Shown here: piece after piece, positions 17,898 through 26,250 of the stretch | How the letters are laid out: every line of letters starts with the position of its first letter | How positions within the stretch are numbered: the first letter of the stretch is position 1 | From: an uncultured archaeon | GTDB taxonomy: Archaea; Nanobdellota; Nanobdellia; Pacearchaeales; GW2011-AR1 | Length of the DNA: 42,038 bases | NCBI GenBank assembly: GCA_903873955.1 | Contig: CAIQQL010000131.1 | Span: 1 to 42,038 of the forward strand | Reading direction: 5' to 3' | Translations under genes and position numbers: made by a program | Notes under the pieces: model-generated | Told to the model about the DNA's origin: nothing | The model's database searches: none | Seen by the model: only the letters and a program-made list of their open reading frames with translations

Positions 17898-19018
17898 ACA
17901 AAAAAGGAATGACCGAAACTGAGGTGGTAGTGGCAGTTGTCGCAGTCTCAATCATGGTTATCGTTCTCCTTTTTTTCGGGCCTTACTTCATTAAAGTCAT
18001 CATCCCGATCATACGGGGCACGGCGATCAATGGTTCTGTGCAGATGACTACCGGGCCAGAGATTTTACGTTATAGACTTCTGACTGGGGAAGTGCAATGG
18101 TATGATGGGACCAATTGGCAAGTATTTCCCTCTGATCCAATCATTCTCGGGACTAAGTTTCTTAAACAGAACGATGTAAAATCCGCATTTGAGCAACGCC
18201 TAGGGTCCACCTTTTCACAATCCACTTCGTTTACTCTTGGAGGATCCTCTTATGTTTTCAGCGGGCTAATGACCGGGGCCTACACCCTTGAGAAAGATAT
18301 CTTGATTGCGACTCCTAACATGCGTTCCTATCCTTTAACCTCTTTTTATGTATTCAATGAGGGAGAGGTCATTATCACCACCGATGGTTCGGTCTACCAG
18401 CGTACTTCTCCCGCAGATTCCCTTTCTGTCGGGTCGCTCAGCTTTAACAATGATCAGGCAACGTTTAGCGTCAAACTCTCTGATTCTTTGTCTCCTGCCC
18501 AAAAAGCCTTCCTTACCCCGCTAGATGGCCTGACTTTTTCACTTTCAAAACCCCTTCCTGCACGTCTAAGCCTAGACTCTTCCACATCTCTTCTTTTTTC
18601 CTCTGAGAAGAGCTATACTGATGGTGCGTTGTTCAATCCCACCAATTTTCATGAAACAGTATACACTTTCAGAAGCAGTGCCAAAGCGGTGCCAGGGGCA
18701 GAGCTGACCATTGTTCAATCAGGCCCTAATGATGATCCTAAGACCATGACTTTTATCAGAGGTACGCTCACCTTCCATCCCGCACTAGGGGGGAAGTTTA
18801 CCTTGCAGAGCACTCCTACGGGTAATGCCGCTGCCTTATTGTCCCAGACCAATAAACTAATTGATCAGTCTTTCTCTCGGCCTCTCTCAATCCCTTACCA
18901 GCCCGTGAAGGATGGCAAACCCTTTGGTCCGGTCCAATCAGTATCTGTTTGCACGAAAAAAGTAAATGGGGCCGATCTTGTTGTCGATTTGACTGCTCCT
19001 GCAGTAAGCTGTTCATGA
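17894..19018 (+). CDS. Pilin-like protein with class III leader and Glu+5
   Basis: 374 residues. The leader MNKKG is followed by MTETEVVVAVVAVSI: cleavage after Gly would leave Glu at position +5, the hallmark of type IV pilins, then a hydrophobic helix. The remaining 330 residues are Ser/Thr-rich and beta-like with a final VCTKK...VSCS cysteine pair, so it is probably an extracellular domain. No known enzyme fold seen. Overlaps both neighbours by ATGA. Much larger than an ordinary major pilin; it may be a minor or tip subunit. Confidence 0.8.
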   Translation: MNKKGMTETEVVVAVVAVSIMVIVLLFFGPYFIKVIIPIIRGTAINGSVQMTTGPEILRYRLLTGEVQWYDGTNWQVFPSDPIILGTKFLKQNDVKSAFEQRLGSTFSQSTSFTLGGSSYVFSGLMTGAYTLEKDILIATPNMRSYPLTSFYVFNEGEVIITTDGSVYQRTSPADSLSVGSLSFNNDQATFSVKLSDSLSPAQKAFLTPLDGLTFSLSKPLPARLSLDSSTSLLFSSEKSYTDGALFNPTNFHETVYTFRSSAKAVPGAELTIVQSGPNDDPKTMTFIRGTLTFHPALGGKFTLQSTPTGNAAALLSQTNKLIDQSFSRPLSIPYQPVKDGKPFGPVQSVSVCTKKVNGADLVVDLTAPAVSCS

Positions 19019-19143
19019 ACCTCTGGTCAAAAAAAGGTGAAAAGCTGGAGAGCGAAGGGATGCTGGGGACACTTATCTGGGTGATTGTGCTCATCCTTTT
19101 TCTTGGGGCCGCTTACTATATCTTCAAACGACTAACTTCGTAA
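19015..19143 (+). CDS. Tiny pilin-like membrane protein (42 residues)
   Basis: Reads MNLWSKKGEKLESEG, then a transmembrane helix LGTLIWVIVLILFLGAAYYI and FKRLTS. S-K-K-G followed by acidic residues resembles a prepilin leader. Its ATG overlaps the previous stop (ATGA, 19015-19018). It is nearly all helix, with no ectodomain, so it may be a small assembly factor or a very short pilin. Confidence 0.72.
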   Translation: MNLWSKKGEKLESEGMLGTLIWVIVLILFLGAAYYIFKRLTS

Positions 19144-19146
19144 TTG

Positions 19147-19154
19147 TTTTAAAC
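19147..19154 (+). promoter_or_regulatory. Internal TATA box before the 371-residue pilin-like gene
   Basis: TTTTAAAC about 25 bases before the ATG at 19175. It suggests that the second half of the array can be transcribed on its own. Confidence 0.5.
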
Positions 19155-19174
19155 TTCATTTTCATTGGTACCAT

Positions 19175-20290
19175 ATGAGTTTTAGAGTAAAAAAAGGGGA
19201 GCTTACTTCCGAGCAGATTGTAATCTGGGTGATTGTCATAGCTTCGTTCATCATCATCATCGCATTCATAGCCGGTCTTAATCTTACAGGCATGACTGAT
19301 GAAGAGCAATGCAAGCTTTCTGTCGTCAGCCGAGCGACCATGCCCCTTGATGTCGCTAAAAGCTTTATTCCTCTCAACTGCAACACGAAAAAGATCTGTA
19401 TCACCAGCGGCAAAGGCAACTGCGGAGATGTTTTTGGAGGAGAGTCGCCACAAATCATCTCTCTCCCGGGTGACCCTAAAGCGGCAATAAAACTCATCGA
19501 AAAGACAAGCGCAGACGAAATGTACTCTTGCTGGAATGTGATGGGAAAAGGAAAGCTAGACCTTTTTAACAATGCGAAAGCAAAGTTTGGAGTAAACAGC
19601 GCAAAACGCGTTTGTGTTATGTGCTCGAGAATAGCCATCGACCCGAGCGTTAATGCCTCCCTGCTTGAGCAGGTCGATATTAATACCTATATGCAACTCA
19701 ATCAGATTTCATCTAACAGTGAGCAGACCTATCTGCAGGCTATGACTGATAATCAGTTCAATGCCTATGCGAAATCCATCAATGATTTCAAGTACAGGGA
19801 AGAACTCAATACGACCTCTTCTGGTCAAACTGCCATTGGAACGACAAGCAAAGAAAAAGTAACCCTCAATGGTCAAACCGAAATAATCAACCGCCAGATG
19901 GCTTTTATCTTCACTCAAATAAAATCTCCTTCCGTTTCAACTGTTCTAGCTAACCAATTTGAGACTGCTGCAGCTGTGGGGGCAGGTTTCGCCCTCGCTC
20001 CTGGAAAAGGCCTGGTGACGAAAACCGCTGGTTGGGCCCTTCAGCTTGTCGCAGGCAAATATATCAAGATTGTAAAGGTAGCCGTTGCTGTTGCTGCCGT
20101 GGCTGGAGCCGCCACCGTTGCAGGTTATGGTGTATACAATTCCCGTCAGGGTCAACTTATCGCTGCATCTTACTGTGGCAATTTCACTTCAAATGAGCAA
20201 GTCAAAACGGGATGTTCCATCGTCCAAGGCGTCAATTATGATGTTCCGGACATTAATTCATTTTGTGATTATTTTGATGGCAACTTATGA
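19175..20290 (+). CDS. Large pilin-like protein with class III leader and Glu+5
   Basis: 371 residues. Leader MSFRVKKG, then ELTSEQIVIWVIV with Glu at +5 and a hydrophobic helix to about residue 35. The ectodomain has several Cys (CNTKKICI, GNCGD, CWNVMG, CVMCSRI). A second hydrophobic stretch (VAVAVAAVAGAATVAGYGVY, near 305-325) precedes a last Cys-rich part (YCGNF, CSIV, FCDYF). The second hydrophobic stretch is unusual for a pilin. Overlaps the next gene by ATGA. Family not recognised. Confidence 0.8.
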   Translation: MSFRVKKGELTSEQIVIWVIVIASFIIIIAFIAGLNLTGMTDEEQCKLSVVSRATMPLDVAKSFIPLNCNTKKICITSGKGNCGDVFGGESPQIISLPGDPKAAIKLIEKTSADEMYSCWNVMGKGKLDLFNNAKAKFGVNSAKRVCVMCSRIAIDPSVNASLLEQVDINTYMQLNQISSNSEQTYLQAMTDNQFNAYAKSINDFKYREELNTTSSGQTAIGTTSKEKVTLNGQTEIINRQMAFIFTQIKSPSVSTVLANQFETAAAVGAGFALAPGKGLVTKTAGWALQLVAGKYIKIVKVAVAVAAVAGAATVAGYGVYNSRQGQLIAASYCGNFTSNEQVKTGCSIVQGVNYDVPDINSFCDYFDGNL

Positions 20291-22485
20291 AGTTACGAAA
20301 GAGAGGCATGCTAGAGAAAGAAGTTTTGGGGTTAATTATTGCAGTCCTTGCGCTCAGTCTTTTTATCTATGCGGGTTTCAAACTCTACAGCCTCTGGATT
20401 AACCAAGAGGACCAAAATGCGCAAAAGATTATTGACCTTGTCAATGCCAAAGCCAAGTCATTAAGTGAAGGCCAAACAAAGGATTTTCCCATCCGAGGTC
20501 TCGATGACTGGATGCTTACCGGCTGGGGTGTGAACGAGGTGGGAAGGCCTGACCAATGCTATTTCAAGAGTTGTGTCTGTATCTGCAAATACGCTTCCTC
20601 TCGCGCCGATCAGGCCGCGAGCTGCAAGAGCAAAAGCCATTGTTTTTTTACTGATGACAAAGCAATCTATACCTATAACGACCAGCGCGGGATAAAACTT
20701 GCTCAGACACCTGCACTGATGGAAATTGAAATCTCCCGCAAAGGAGGTGTCTTCTCCATGAAAAACACTGCAGGAGAAGGGGATGTGTGGACCGCATATG
20801 ATTATCTTAAGGCCATGTGCTTTATGCGTGATATCGATAATCCCGACATGGACAAGGCTGTCTCTGCAGTGGTTGACCGCTCCGCTCAAAGCGCAGGACT
20901 TATTGTTGCAGACGCCAGGACTCTTTCTGCCGCTGACTCGCTCCAGGCAGCAATAAATGCCGGCGCAGATGTCATGATCCAAGATGGAACCAGGGTCAGC
21001 GGTCTTGACTCTTACCTGAATTCTCTCAAGGGTTTTTCTGAAAGCACACTTGAACTAAAATCTGCCGCGGAGAATGCAGTCATAAAAAACTTTCCTGAAC
21101 AAGGAATCTACAATATCGTGTGGGATCCAGTAAACAAGAAAGTCATCGGTCAAGTCACTCAGGGAGGTATGATAAAAAAAGTCTCTCAGTCAACTTTAGA
21201 TGTCTTACTTAAATCCAAGGACATTACAGGTGTGGCCGGACTTTATGGCCAAACCGGTGGAAGCATCATAAAAGCCAGTCCAAAAATTGCCGAAGATGCT
21301 GTTGTCCTTGCCAAAGATGGCACAACCTTGGGGAAATTTAGTGACGCTGTTTTGCAGTCCAAGAATGGAGTGCTCAAATTTATCCCTAAAAGCACGACGG
21401 TGGGAAAAACTCTTGCAAAGCTTGGAGGAAAAGTGTTTGCAGTCTGGGGTCTCGCGTGTGATATCACCACCATAGGCATTGCAGGGGTTGAATTTGCGAA
21501 GATGATCAATGCCCAAACGCAGGAGACGGTCGCAGGTCAGGCACTTGACCAACTCATCACGCAAACCATGCCTGAAACAGCTTCCAGAGTTGTTGATCAA
21601 GAAAAAAATACCCTTACTGATTTTGAAAGTGTAAACACACAGACTCTTTCAACTTTGCCTCAAGCTCGTACTCTTATCTTCCAAATGCATGCCTTCTTGG
21701 ATGATGCGACAAGTGAAGTTTCCTATCTCGCGAATCGTACGCGTCGCTTCTCAACTAACTATGACCAAGAGGGGAGCTCGACTATAACCTATGCTGAACA
21801 GAAAATTCTTCAATTGCAACTTGGGCATTTGAGGGAGCAACTCGCCCTTTATGATGCCCAATTCCAAATCCTAAATGAATCGGTCTTAAGAAACTCTGAT
21901 GTAAGCTCTGCCTCTCCTTTCATATTCGAGAAAACTCCACAAACTCCTTTTGACCTGACTATGGACTATGCCCGTTTTTCAACTGACCCTAAGAGCTACT
22001 TCTCAGATGTCATACGAGACAACACCCCTAACCCCAATGTTCCCGTAAGCATTTATAGCTCCGCAAACACTCTTTTTTCCTTTGATAAAACCGATACTTC
22101 CCCGCCTTTTCTTGCCTTCAGTCATCAAAAGATCGGAACTGTCGCTGGCGATGGAACCATCACTATCGATCCGACCCTTCGGTCCAATCTTCTGCAACAA
22201 AATGCCAACAATGCTCCGGTCCTTGCGCAGTTAAGTCATTATCTTCCCCTATTAGACCATGCAAAAGTAAGCCGTTATGAGATCTTCCCTTATATTCCTG
22301 CCCAAGACACGAAAGACAATGCGGACCAGAATTCTTTTCTGAATGATCTGCAGACCCTTCCTGATCCCAATACTGATCTTGAGGTGTATACTTCCTCAGC
22401 TCCACCTGAAGGGTCACTTCCTCAGGACCTCACGAGCTCATCTGACAGCATTTCCTCTTCAATCACTCAGGAGGCAGTTAGTTAA
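20287..22485 (+). CDS. Very large pilin-like protein with class III leader (732 residues)
   Basis: Leader MKLRKRG followed by MLEKEVLGLIIAVLAL: cleavage after Gly puts Glu at +5. A Cys-rich knot comes early (CYFKSCVCICKY, CKSKSHCFF), then a conserved-looking CFMRDI, a long helical/Ala-rich middle (about 195-290), and a hydrophobic patch (VWGLACDITTIGIAGVEF, near 395-415). The C-terminal 250 residues are helical then Ser/Thr/Pro-rich. This is several times the size of typical pilins. It may be a tip adhesin or a surface tether. Translationally coupled to the 371-residue gene upstream. Confidence 0.78.
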   Translation: MKLRKRGMLEKEVLGLIIAVLALSLFIYAGFKLYSLWINQEDQNAQKIIDLVNAKAKSLSEGQTKDFPIRGLDDWMLTGWGVNEVGRPDQCYFKSCVCICKYASSRADQAASCKSKSHCFFTDDKAIYTYNDQRGIKLAQTPALMEIEISRKGGVFSMKNTAGEGDVWTAYDYLKAMCFMRDIDNPDMDKAVSAVVDRSAQSAGLIVADARTLSAADSLQAAINAGADVMIQDGTRVSGLDSYLNSLKGFSESTLELKSAAENAVIKNFPEQGIYNIVWDPVNKKVIGQVTQGGMIKKVSQSTLDVLLKSKDITGVAGLYGQTGGSIIKASPKIAEDAVVLAKDGTTLGKFSDAVLQSKNGVLKFIPKSTTVGKTLAKLGGKVFAVWGLACDITTIGIAGVEFAKMINAQTQETVAGQALDQLITQTMPETASRVVDQEKNTLTDFESVNTQTLSTLPQARTLIFQMHAFLDDATSEVSYLANRTRRFSTNYDQEGSSTITYAEQKILQLQLGHLREQLALYDAQFQILNESVLRNSDVSSASPFIFEKTPQTPFDLTMDYARFSTDPKSYFSDVIRDNTPNPNVPVSIYSSANTLFSFDKTDTSPPFLAFSHQKIGTVAGDGTITIDPTLRSNLLQQNANNAPVLAQLSHYLPLLDHAKVSRYEIFPYIPAQDTKDNADQNSFLNDLQTLPDPNTDLEVYTSSAPPEGSLPQDLTSSSDSISSSITQEAVS

Positions 22486-22487
22486 CC

Positions 22488-22931
22488 ATGCTTTCGCTAG
22501 GGCGCAGAGGGGGAGTTGGAGACATGCTTTGGGACAATATCGTCTACATCCTTTTCATTCTTGCATTTACGACAATCATGGCATTTTATGTCTATGCCCA
22601 GCAAGATGCCTCAGCGGTTTGGGCAGACTATTATGCAAAGGAGATTGTCAAGGTTGTCGATACCTCTCAACCTGGAGAGGCGATCACCCTGGATGTGCAT
22701 CGTGCGACCATCATCGCAAAGGACCATCAAATACCTTACAATCAAATCTTCTCTTTTGACAATCTCCACCATGCTGTCTGTGTGCAATTAAGCAGGGGTA
22801 GAGCGACCTGTTATGGTTATTTTACCGATGTCCTCCTTACTGAGCCTACTATTGAATTGGGAGTGCCCATCAATGTTTTGCATTTTAATGTCACGGAAAC
22901 CTCCTATGCTCCTGGCAAGGTGTCTTCATGA
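22488..22931 (+). CDS. Pilin-like membrane protein (147 residues)
   Basis: Begins MLSLGRRGGVGDMLWDNIVY, with R-R-G before a hydrophobic helix (about 18-38) and then a small ectodomain with two Cys (AVCVQL, ATCYGY). No Glu+5. Two bases after the previous stop and ATGA overlap with the next gene. Likely a minor pilin-like subunit; function unknown. Confidence 0.77.
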   Translation: MLSLGRRGGVGDMLWDNIVYILFILAFTTIMAFYVYAQQDASAVWADYYAKEIVKVVDTSQPGEAITLDVHRATIIAKDHQIPYNQIFSFDNLHHAVCVQLSRGRATCYGYFTDVLLTEPTIELGVPINVLHFNVTETSYAPGKVSS

Positions 22932-23407
22932 ACCTGCGAGCCCAGTTAGGGGATCAGGTCATGGTCTTCACCTATCTTTTTATCATGGTCATGGTTGCAG
23001 GATCCATCGTAGGCGGGGTTGTTCTTTTTTATGGAACGGAAATTGACTTTCGTCCAACTGAAGTGCAGCTTTTAACCCGTGCAGTCGACCATTGTTTAAC
23101 TTTAGACACCTTTAACTGGGACAAGGCGCAAAACGATTCTTCATATTTTTTCACCGTCTGCAATCTAAACAAATCAGCTTTGGAATCCCATACCAATCAA
23201 TTGAAAGTTTGCGTGAACTCAAAGGGCTGTATCTCTGAACCTCATCCCCTTATCGCTGTTGGATCCGATTTCCTTTTTTGCGGACTTTCCGGTGTACAAG
23301 CAAATGAAAAGCTTCCCCGTTGTCTTGTTAGTTCCTTAGTCATCTCCGGAAAGAATGTGCAGATCATTGCAAGCAGCAACCAAAAAGCAACACAGGGGGT
23401 CGCCTGA
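22928..23407 (+). CDS. Pilin-like membrane protein with Cys-containing ectodomain (159 residues)
   Basis: Short N-terminus MNLRAQLGDQ followed by a hydrophobic helix (VFTYLFIMVMVAGSIVGGVV) and an ectodomain with Cys at HCLTL, TVCNL, KVCVN, KGCIS, LFCGL and RCLVS. The K/R-G leader is weaker here (QLG). ATGA overlap upstream, and its last base is shared with the next ATG (TGATG). Likely a subunit of the same filament. Confidence 0.75.
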   Translation: MNLRAQLGDQVMVFTYLFIMVMVAGSIVGGVVLFYGTEIDFRPTEVQLLTRAVDHCLTLDTFNWDKAQNDSSYFFTVCNLNKSALESHTNQLKVCVNSKGCISEPHPLIAVGSDFLFCGLSGVQANEKLPRCLVSSLVISGKNVQIIASSNQKATQGVA

Positions 23408-24009
23408 TGCGCCTCTTGAACAAACGAGGAATTATGGGGAAGCTCTTAAGTGCTATCCCTGTCCTTTTTATCCTCTTTTTTGTCATTATCATCTTCTTTG
23501 TCCTTACTGCCTCGATGAGTGGCACTCTTTTTTCCAGCGGTTCAGGGAATTCTCTCACCCTCTCTCCTGTCCTTTTACCTCCTAGTCCCCTTCTTTTCCA
23601 AGAAATTGCGTTTCCTGTCCAAGAAAAGGGCCAGACCCTACTAGTCTCGGATAGCCTCATCCTTTGGGACAAGGGGCAAATCACTCCGGAGCAACTTTCT
23701 TCAGCATTAGAGAAATTACCTGTTCCTGATGGTACCTGTCTTGCCCTTGCTGCCGCATTGGACTCAAATCCTAGCGATGTTAGCTTTTCGATCGATGGTG
23801 CGCCTGGGAACAAACTGGTTCTCTTTCTCGAATTCCATAATGGAAAGGTCACCAATAGATGGTGGGTCTATTCTTATCTGAGTGATTATAAGAAAGCCAA
23901 TCTGCTCTATCCTCTCCAGCTCACCTATCTCTCTGGTGGAAAATCCCGAACCGTGTTTGCTGAATCCTATCTCGGTCCGTGCCTGTCTGCCGCAGGAGGA
24001 TCATCATGA
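23407..24009 (+). CDS. Pilin-like membrane protein (200 residues)
   Basis: Leader-like MRLLNKRG followed by IMGKLLSAIP and a strong hydrophobic helix (to about 35), then a beta-rich ectodomain with only two Cys (GTCLAL, GPCLS). Start overlaps the previous stop (TGATG) and the stop overlaps the next start (ATGA 24006-24009). No family recognised; grouped with the pilin-like array by leader, topology and coupling. Confidence 0.77.
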   Translation: MRLLNKRGIMGKLLSAIPVLFILFFVIIIFFVLTASMSGTLFSSGSGNSLTLSPVLLPPSPLLFQEIAFPVQEKGQTLLVSDSLILWDKGQITPEQLSSALEKLPVPDGTCLALAAALDSNPSDVSFSIDGAPGNKLVLFLEFHNGKVTNRWWVYSYLSDYKKANLLYPLQLTYLSGGKSRTVFAESYLGPCLSAAGGSS

Positions 24010-24443
24010 ATCGGAGAGCAAACCTTCCTATGACCCTTCTCTTTTTTGTGTGTCTGTTTTTACTTACCCTTGCGCTTTTTTCGTTCGCTACCTTCAAAAA
24101 AACCCAGGACCAAACCCTGTCAGACAGTTCTATGCTCACCTCTCAGTTGGAGTTCAAAGAGCAGTACGTCCGAGCGACAGCAAGGTCTTTATTCACCGAG
24201 GCTTTGGTGCATCCCTCTTCTGATGTCTCCGCTCAATTGCAGTCTGTAGCTGTACGCAGGGATTTGGGTTTAGTCGGTATCGGCAATCTTTTTGCAAAGA
24301 TCAGGGATAAGGACTTCACCCTTGAAGACAAAGGTGATCGCTGGGTACTGACCCTGAAAGACGTTTTTGTGACCTCTCAAGTCGGTCAACACAGGCTTAC
24401 CCGGACATTCACAATTATCCTCGAATCTCGAAAAGGTTTATAA
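24006..24443 (+). CDS. Membrane-anchored protein, last cistron of the coupled pilin-like run
   Basis: 145 residues. MNRRANLP precedes a hydrophobic helix (about 9-28), then an alpha/beta ectodomain without Cys. The leader lacks the K/R-G step, so it may be an assembly protein with a plain N-terminal anchor. The ATG at 24006 is set by the ATGA overlap; a start 27 bases upstream in the same frame would lie inside the previous gene. Confidence 0.72.
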   Translation: MNRRANLPMTLLFFVCLFLLTLALFSFATFKKTQDQTLSDSSMLTSQLEFKEQYVRATARSLFTEALVHPSSDVSAQLQSVAVRRDLGLVGIGNLFAKIRDKDFTLEDKGDRWVLTLKDVFVTSQVGQHRLTRTFTIILESRKGL

Positions 24444-24446
24444 ATA
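24437..24446 (+). promoter_or_regulatory. TATA box of the 190-residue pilin-like gene
   Basis: TTTATAAATA ending about 20 bases before ATG 24467, overlapping the stop of the previous gene. It gives the last pilin-like gene its own promoter. Confidence 0.62.
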
Positions 24447-24466
24447 ATGAGTGTTTACGTTAGTTT

Positions 24467-25039
24467 ATGATAAGGAGGTTGAACAGAAAGAGGGCCAAAT
24501 GGCTGGGTAGCAAAGGTGCTGCTGATGAAGGGAGCATGGTCATCTGGCTTGTTGTCGCTATTGCGGCAGCGGTCATTGTTCTCCTGTTCTTCTATGGAGG
24601 TTATGATATGATCAAAGGACTTTTTCCTTCGAAAGCCCTCACTATGGAGGCAGCCGTACAAGTTTGTAAGAACATAGGGCCTTCCTTTACAACAACACTT
24701 TGCGATAACTGGAAAGCAGTCACCATTGCGGGTGGCGACCAACTTGTTAATTGTCAATATCCCGATATACAGAACAAAATGGACTTGTCTTCGCAATTGA
24801 GATGCGGAAATACTACTGACTATAAAGATTATGGTGCGCAATATTGCATGACTCTTTTTAAGGTTAACAAAGATTATACCTCTGAACTTCGCGTCAATGG
24901 CGTACTCTGTTCGAGTTTGAGTTGTGAGGGGCTTGGAGGAAGCAGTATTGCTTCCAATAGTTCTTGTGCAACAGGTTCCGTAGAAAGAACTAAAGGGTTT
25001 GCCGGGGTTTCAGGTTCCAAGTGTTGTGTCACAGCTTAA
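24467..25039 (+). CDS. Pilin-like Cys-rich membrane protein with its own promoter
   Basis: 190 residues. A basic leader with GSKGAADEG precedes a helix VIWLVVAIAAAVIVLLFF (about 27-44). The ectodomain is Cys-rich (about ten Cys, including a final KCCVTA), so it is likely disulfide-stabilised outside the cell. Acidic residues just before the helix fit a class III leader cut after K-G. Because it has a separate strong TATA box, it may be the most highly expressed subunit, that is a candidate major pilin; this is inference. Confidence 0.78.
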   Translation: MIRRLNRKRAKWLGSKGAADEGSMVIWLVVAIAAAVIVLLFFYGGYDMIKGLFPSKALTMEAAVQVCKNIGPSFTTTLCDNWKAVTIAGGDQLVNCQYPDIQNKMDLSSQLRCGNTTDYKDYGAQYCMTLFKVNKDYTSELRVNGVLCSSLSCEGLGGSSIASNSSCATGSVERTKGFAGVSGSKCCVTA

Positions 25040-25048
25040 AGTAATTCT

Positions 25049-25183
25049 ATGAGCGATTATTGCGTCCCCGAACGTCGAAAGAATAAGAACGATAAACGTG
25101 CAAAGTCCCGTTTTAACAAATATAAGCGGGGCGGGGCGCAGAGGTCAACTACCATCACCCTGTCCAGCACCAAGTCTGAATAA
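25049..25183 (+). CDS. Small basic protein (44 residues), unrecognised
   Basis: MSDYCVPERRKNKNDKRAK is followed by a Arg/Lys/Gly-rich part and a TTITLSSTKSE tail. It begins 10 bases after the stop of the pilin-like gene and probably shares its transcript. The basic, Gly-containing composition suggests nucleic-acid or ribosome binding, but this is only composition. Alternative: a chance reading frame. Confidence 0.45.
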   Translation: MSDYCVPERRKNKNDKRAKSRFNKYKRGGAQRSTTITLSSTKSE

Positions 25184-25227
25184 TACTTCTCTGGACTATT
25201 AGAATCTCGGATTAAAAAAAGATTTTC

Positions 25228-26199
25228 CTATCTGGCTTTCTCTTGAATAATCTTTATCGCATAGAAAAGAATAAGCGGTCCTACTATCACTCCCACTATA
25301 CCAAAAAGAGGCACTCCGCCGACAACCCCGATCAACATGAGCAAGGGATTCATCTGGGTCCCTTCACCCATAAGCTTGCTTCGTAGAACCGTGTCTATGC
25401 CTATCATGATCACTATTGCCCCAATGACCAATATCCCTATCCCTGCAACCATATTGCCCATCGCAATATAGATGACCCCTAATGGGAGCCAGATACCCGC
25501 GGTCCCAATTCCCGGGACGAATGCAAACAAGCCGAGCAACGCGCCATAAAAGAGGGGGGCGTTAACTCCAAGGGCTGAAAACACAACTGACGCAATGATA
25601 AAGTCTACAATCGCAACAATCAATGTCCCGCGTATTATTGCATGTGTTGCTTGGTCTATCTCCTTTGCGATCTTATCCTTATTCTTGAACGGAAGATACT
25701 GCTGCAGGAACACCGTGATCTCATCCCAATGTACGAGGAAATAATACATCCCCCAGAAGATGATCAGAAGCGCGAGGATGAGAAAGGGAATATATGAGAC
25801 GAGTGAGGTGATTGTTGATATGATAAAATTCACTCCGCTTTGCCGTAAGCCATTCAAATCGAGACCTGAATTTTTCAAGAATTCATTCTGGGAAATCTTG
25901 TTTAGAAGTGCCTGAACATCATTCTGATTCAAAGACGTATATGCCTGTTGGGCTACTCCTCCAATAATGAGCAGCAGCGGGAAAAAAATAATGAATCCCA
26001 TAAATACTATACAGACCAGGGCAGAATTCCTGTCCGACATCCTCTTCCTCAATCGCAGGTACACCGGACGGAGGAGGTACGCCAGGATGAATGAAGAAAT
26101 TATCGTGATGATATATCTTTTGACAATATAGTAACTGAGCACTAAAAGCAGGGCTACTATCCCCCAGAACATGTACTTCTCAAAACCCTCTTTTTCCAT
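25228..26199 (-). CDS. AI-2E family (PerM-like) membrane transporter
   Basis: 323 residues with about seven to eight transmembrane segments. Family features: ILAYLLRPVYLRLRKR after helix 2, a large loop near 90-125, FWGMYYFLVHWDEI, then FAFVPGIGTAGIWLP and GVVGGVPLFGIVGVIVGP at the C-terminus. The family includes TqsA (quorum signal exporter) and Na+/H+ antiporter-like members, so the substrate cannot be read from sequence. Divergent from the prepilin peptidase gene. TATA-like TTTATTAAC lies about 26 bases before the ATG. Confidence 0.9.
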   Translation of the reverse strand: MEKEGFEKYMFWGIVALLLVLSYYIVKRYIITIISSFILAYLLRPVYLRLRKRMSDRNSALVCIVFMGFIIFFPLLLIIGGVAQQAYTSLNQNDVQALLNKISQNEFLKNSGLDLNGLRQSGVNFIISTITSLVSYIPFLILALLIIFWGMYYFLVHWDEITVFLQQYLPFKNKDKIAKEIDQATHAIIRGTLIVAIVDFIIASVVFSALGVNAPLFYGALLGLFAFVPGIGTAGIWLPLGVIYIAMGNMVAGIGILVIGAIVIMIGIDTVLRSKLMGEGTQMNPLLMLIGVVGGVPLFGIVGVIVGPLILFYAIKIIQEKAR

Positions 26200-26250
26200 T
26201 ATTCTATCTACGATACTAAGGTTAATAAAGATTCTTTATATTACAGGGGC

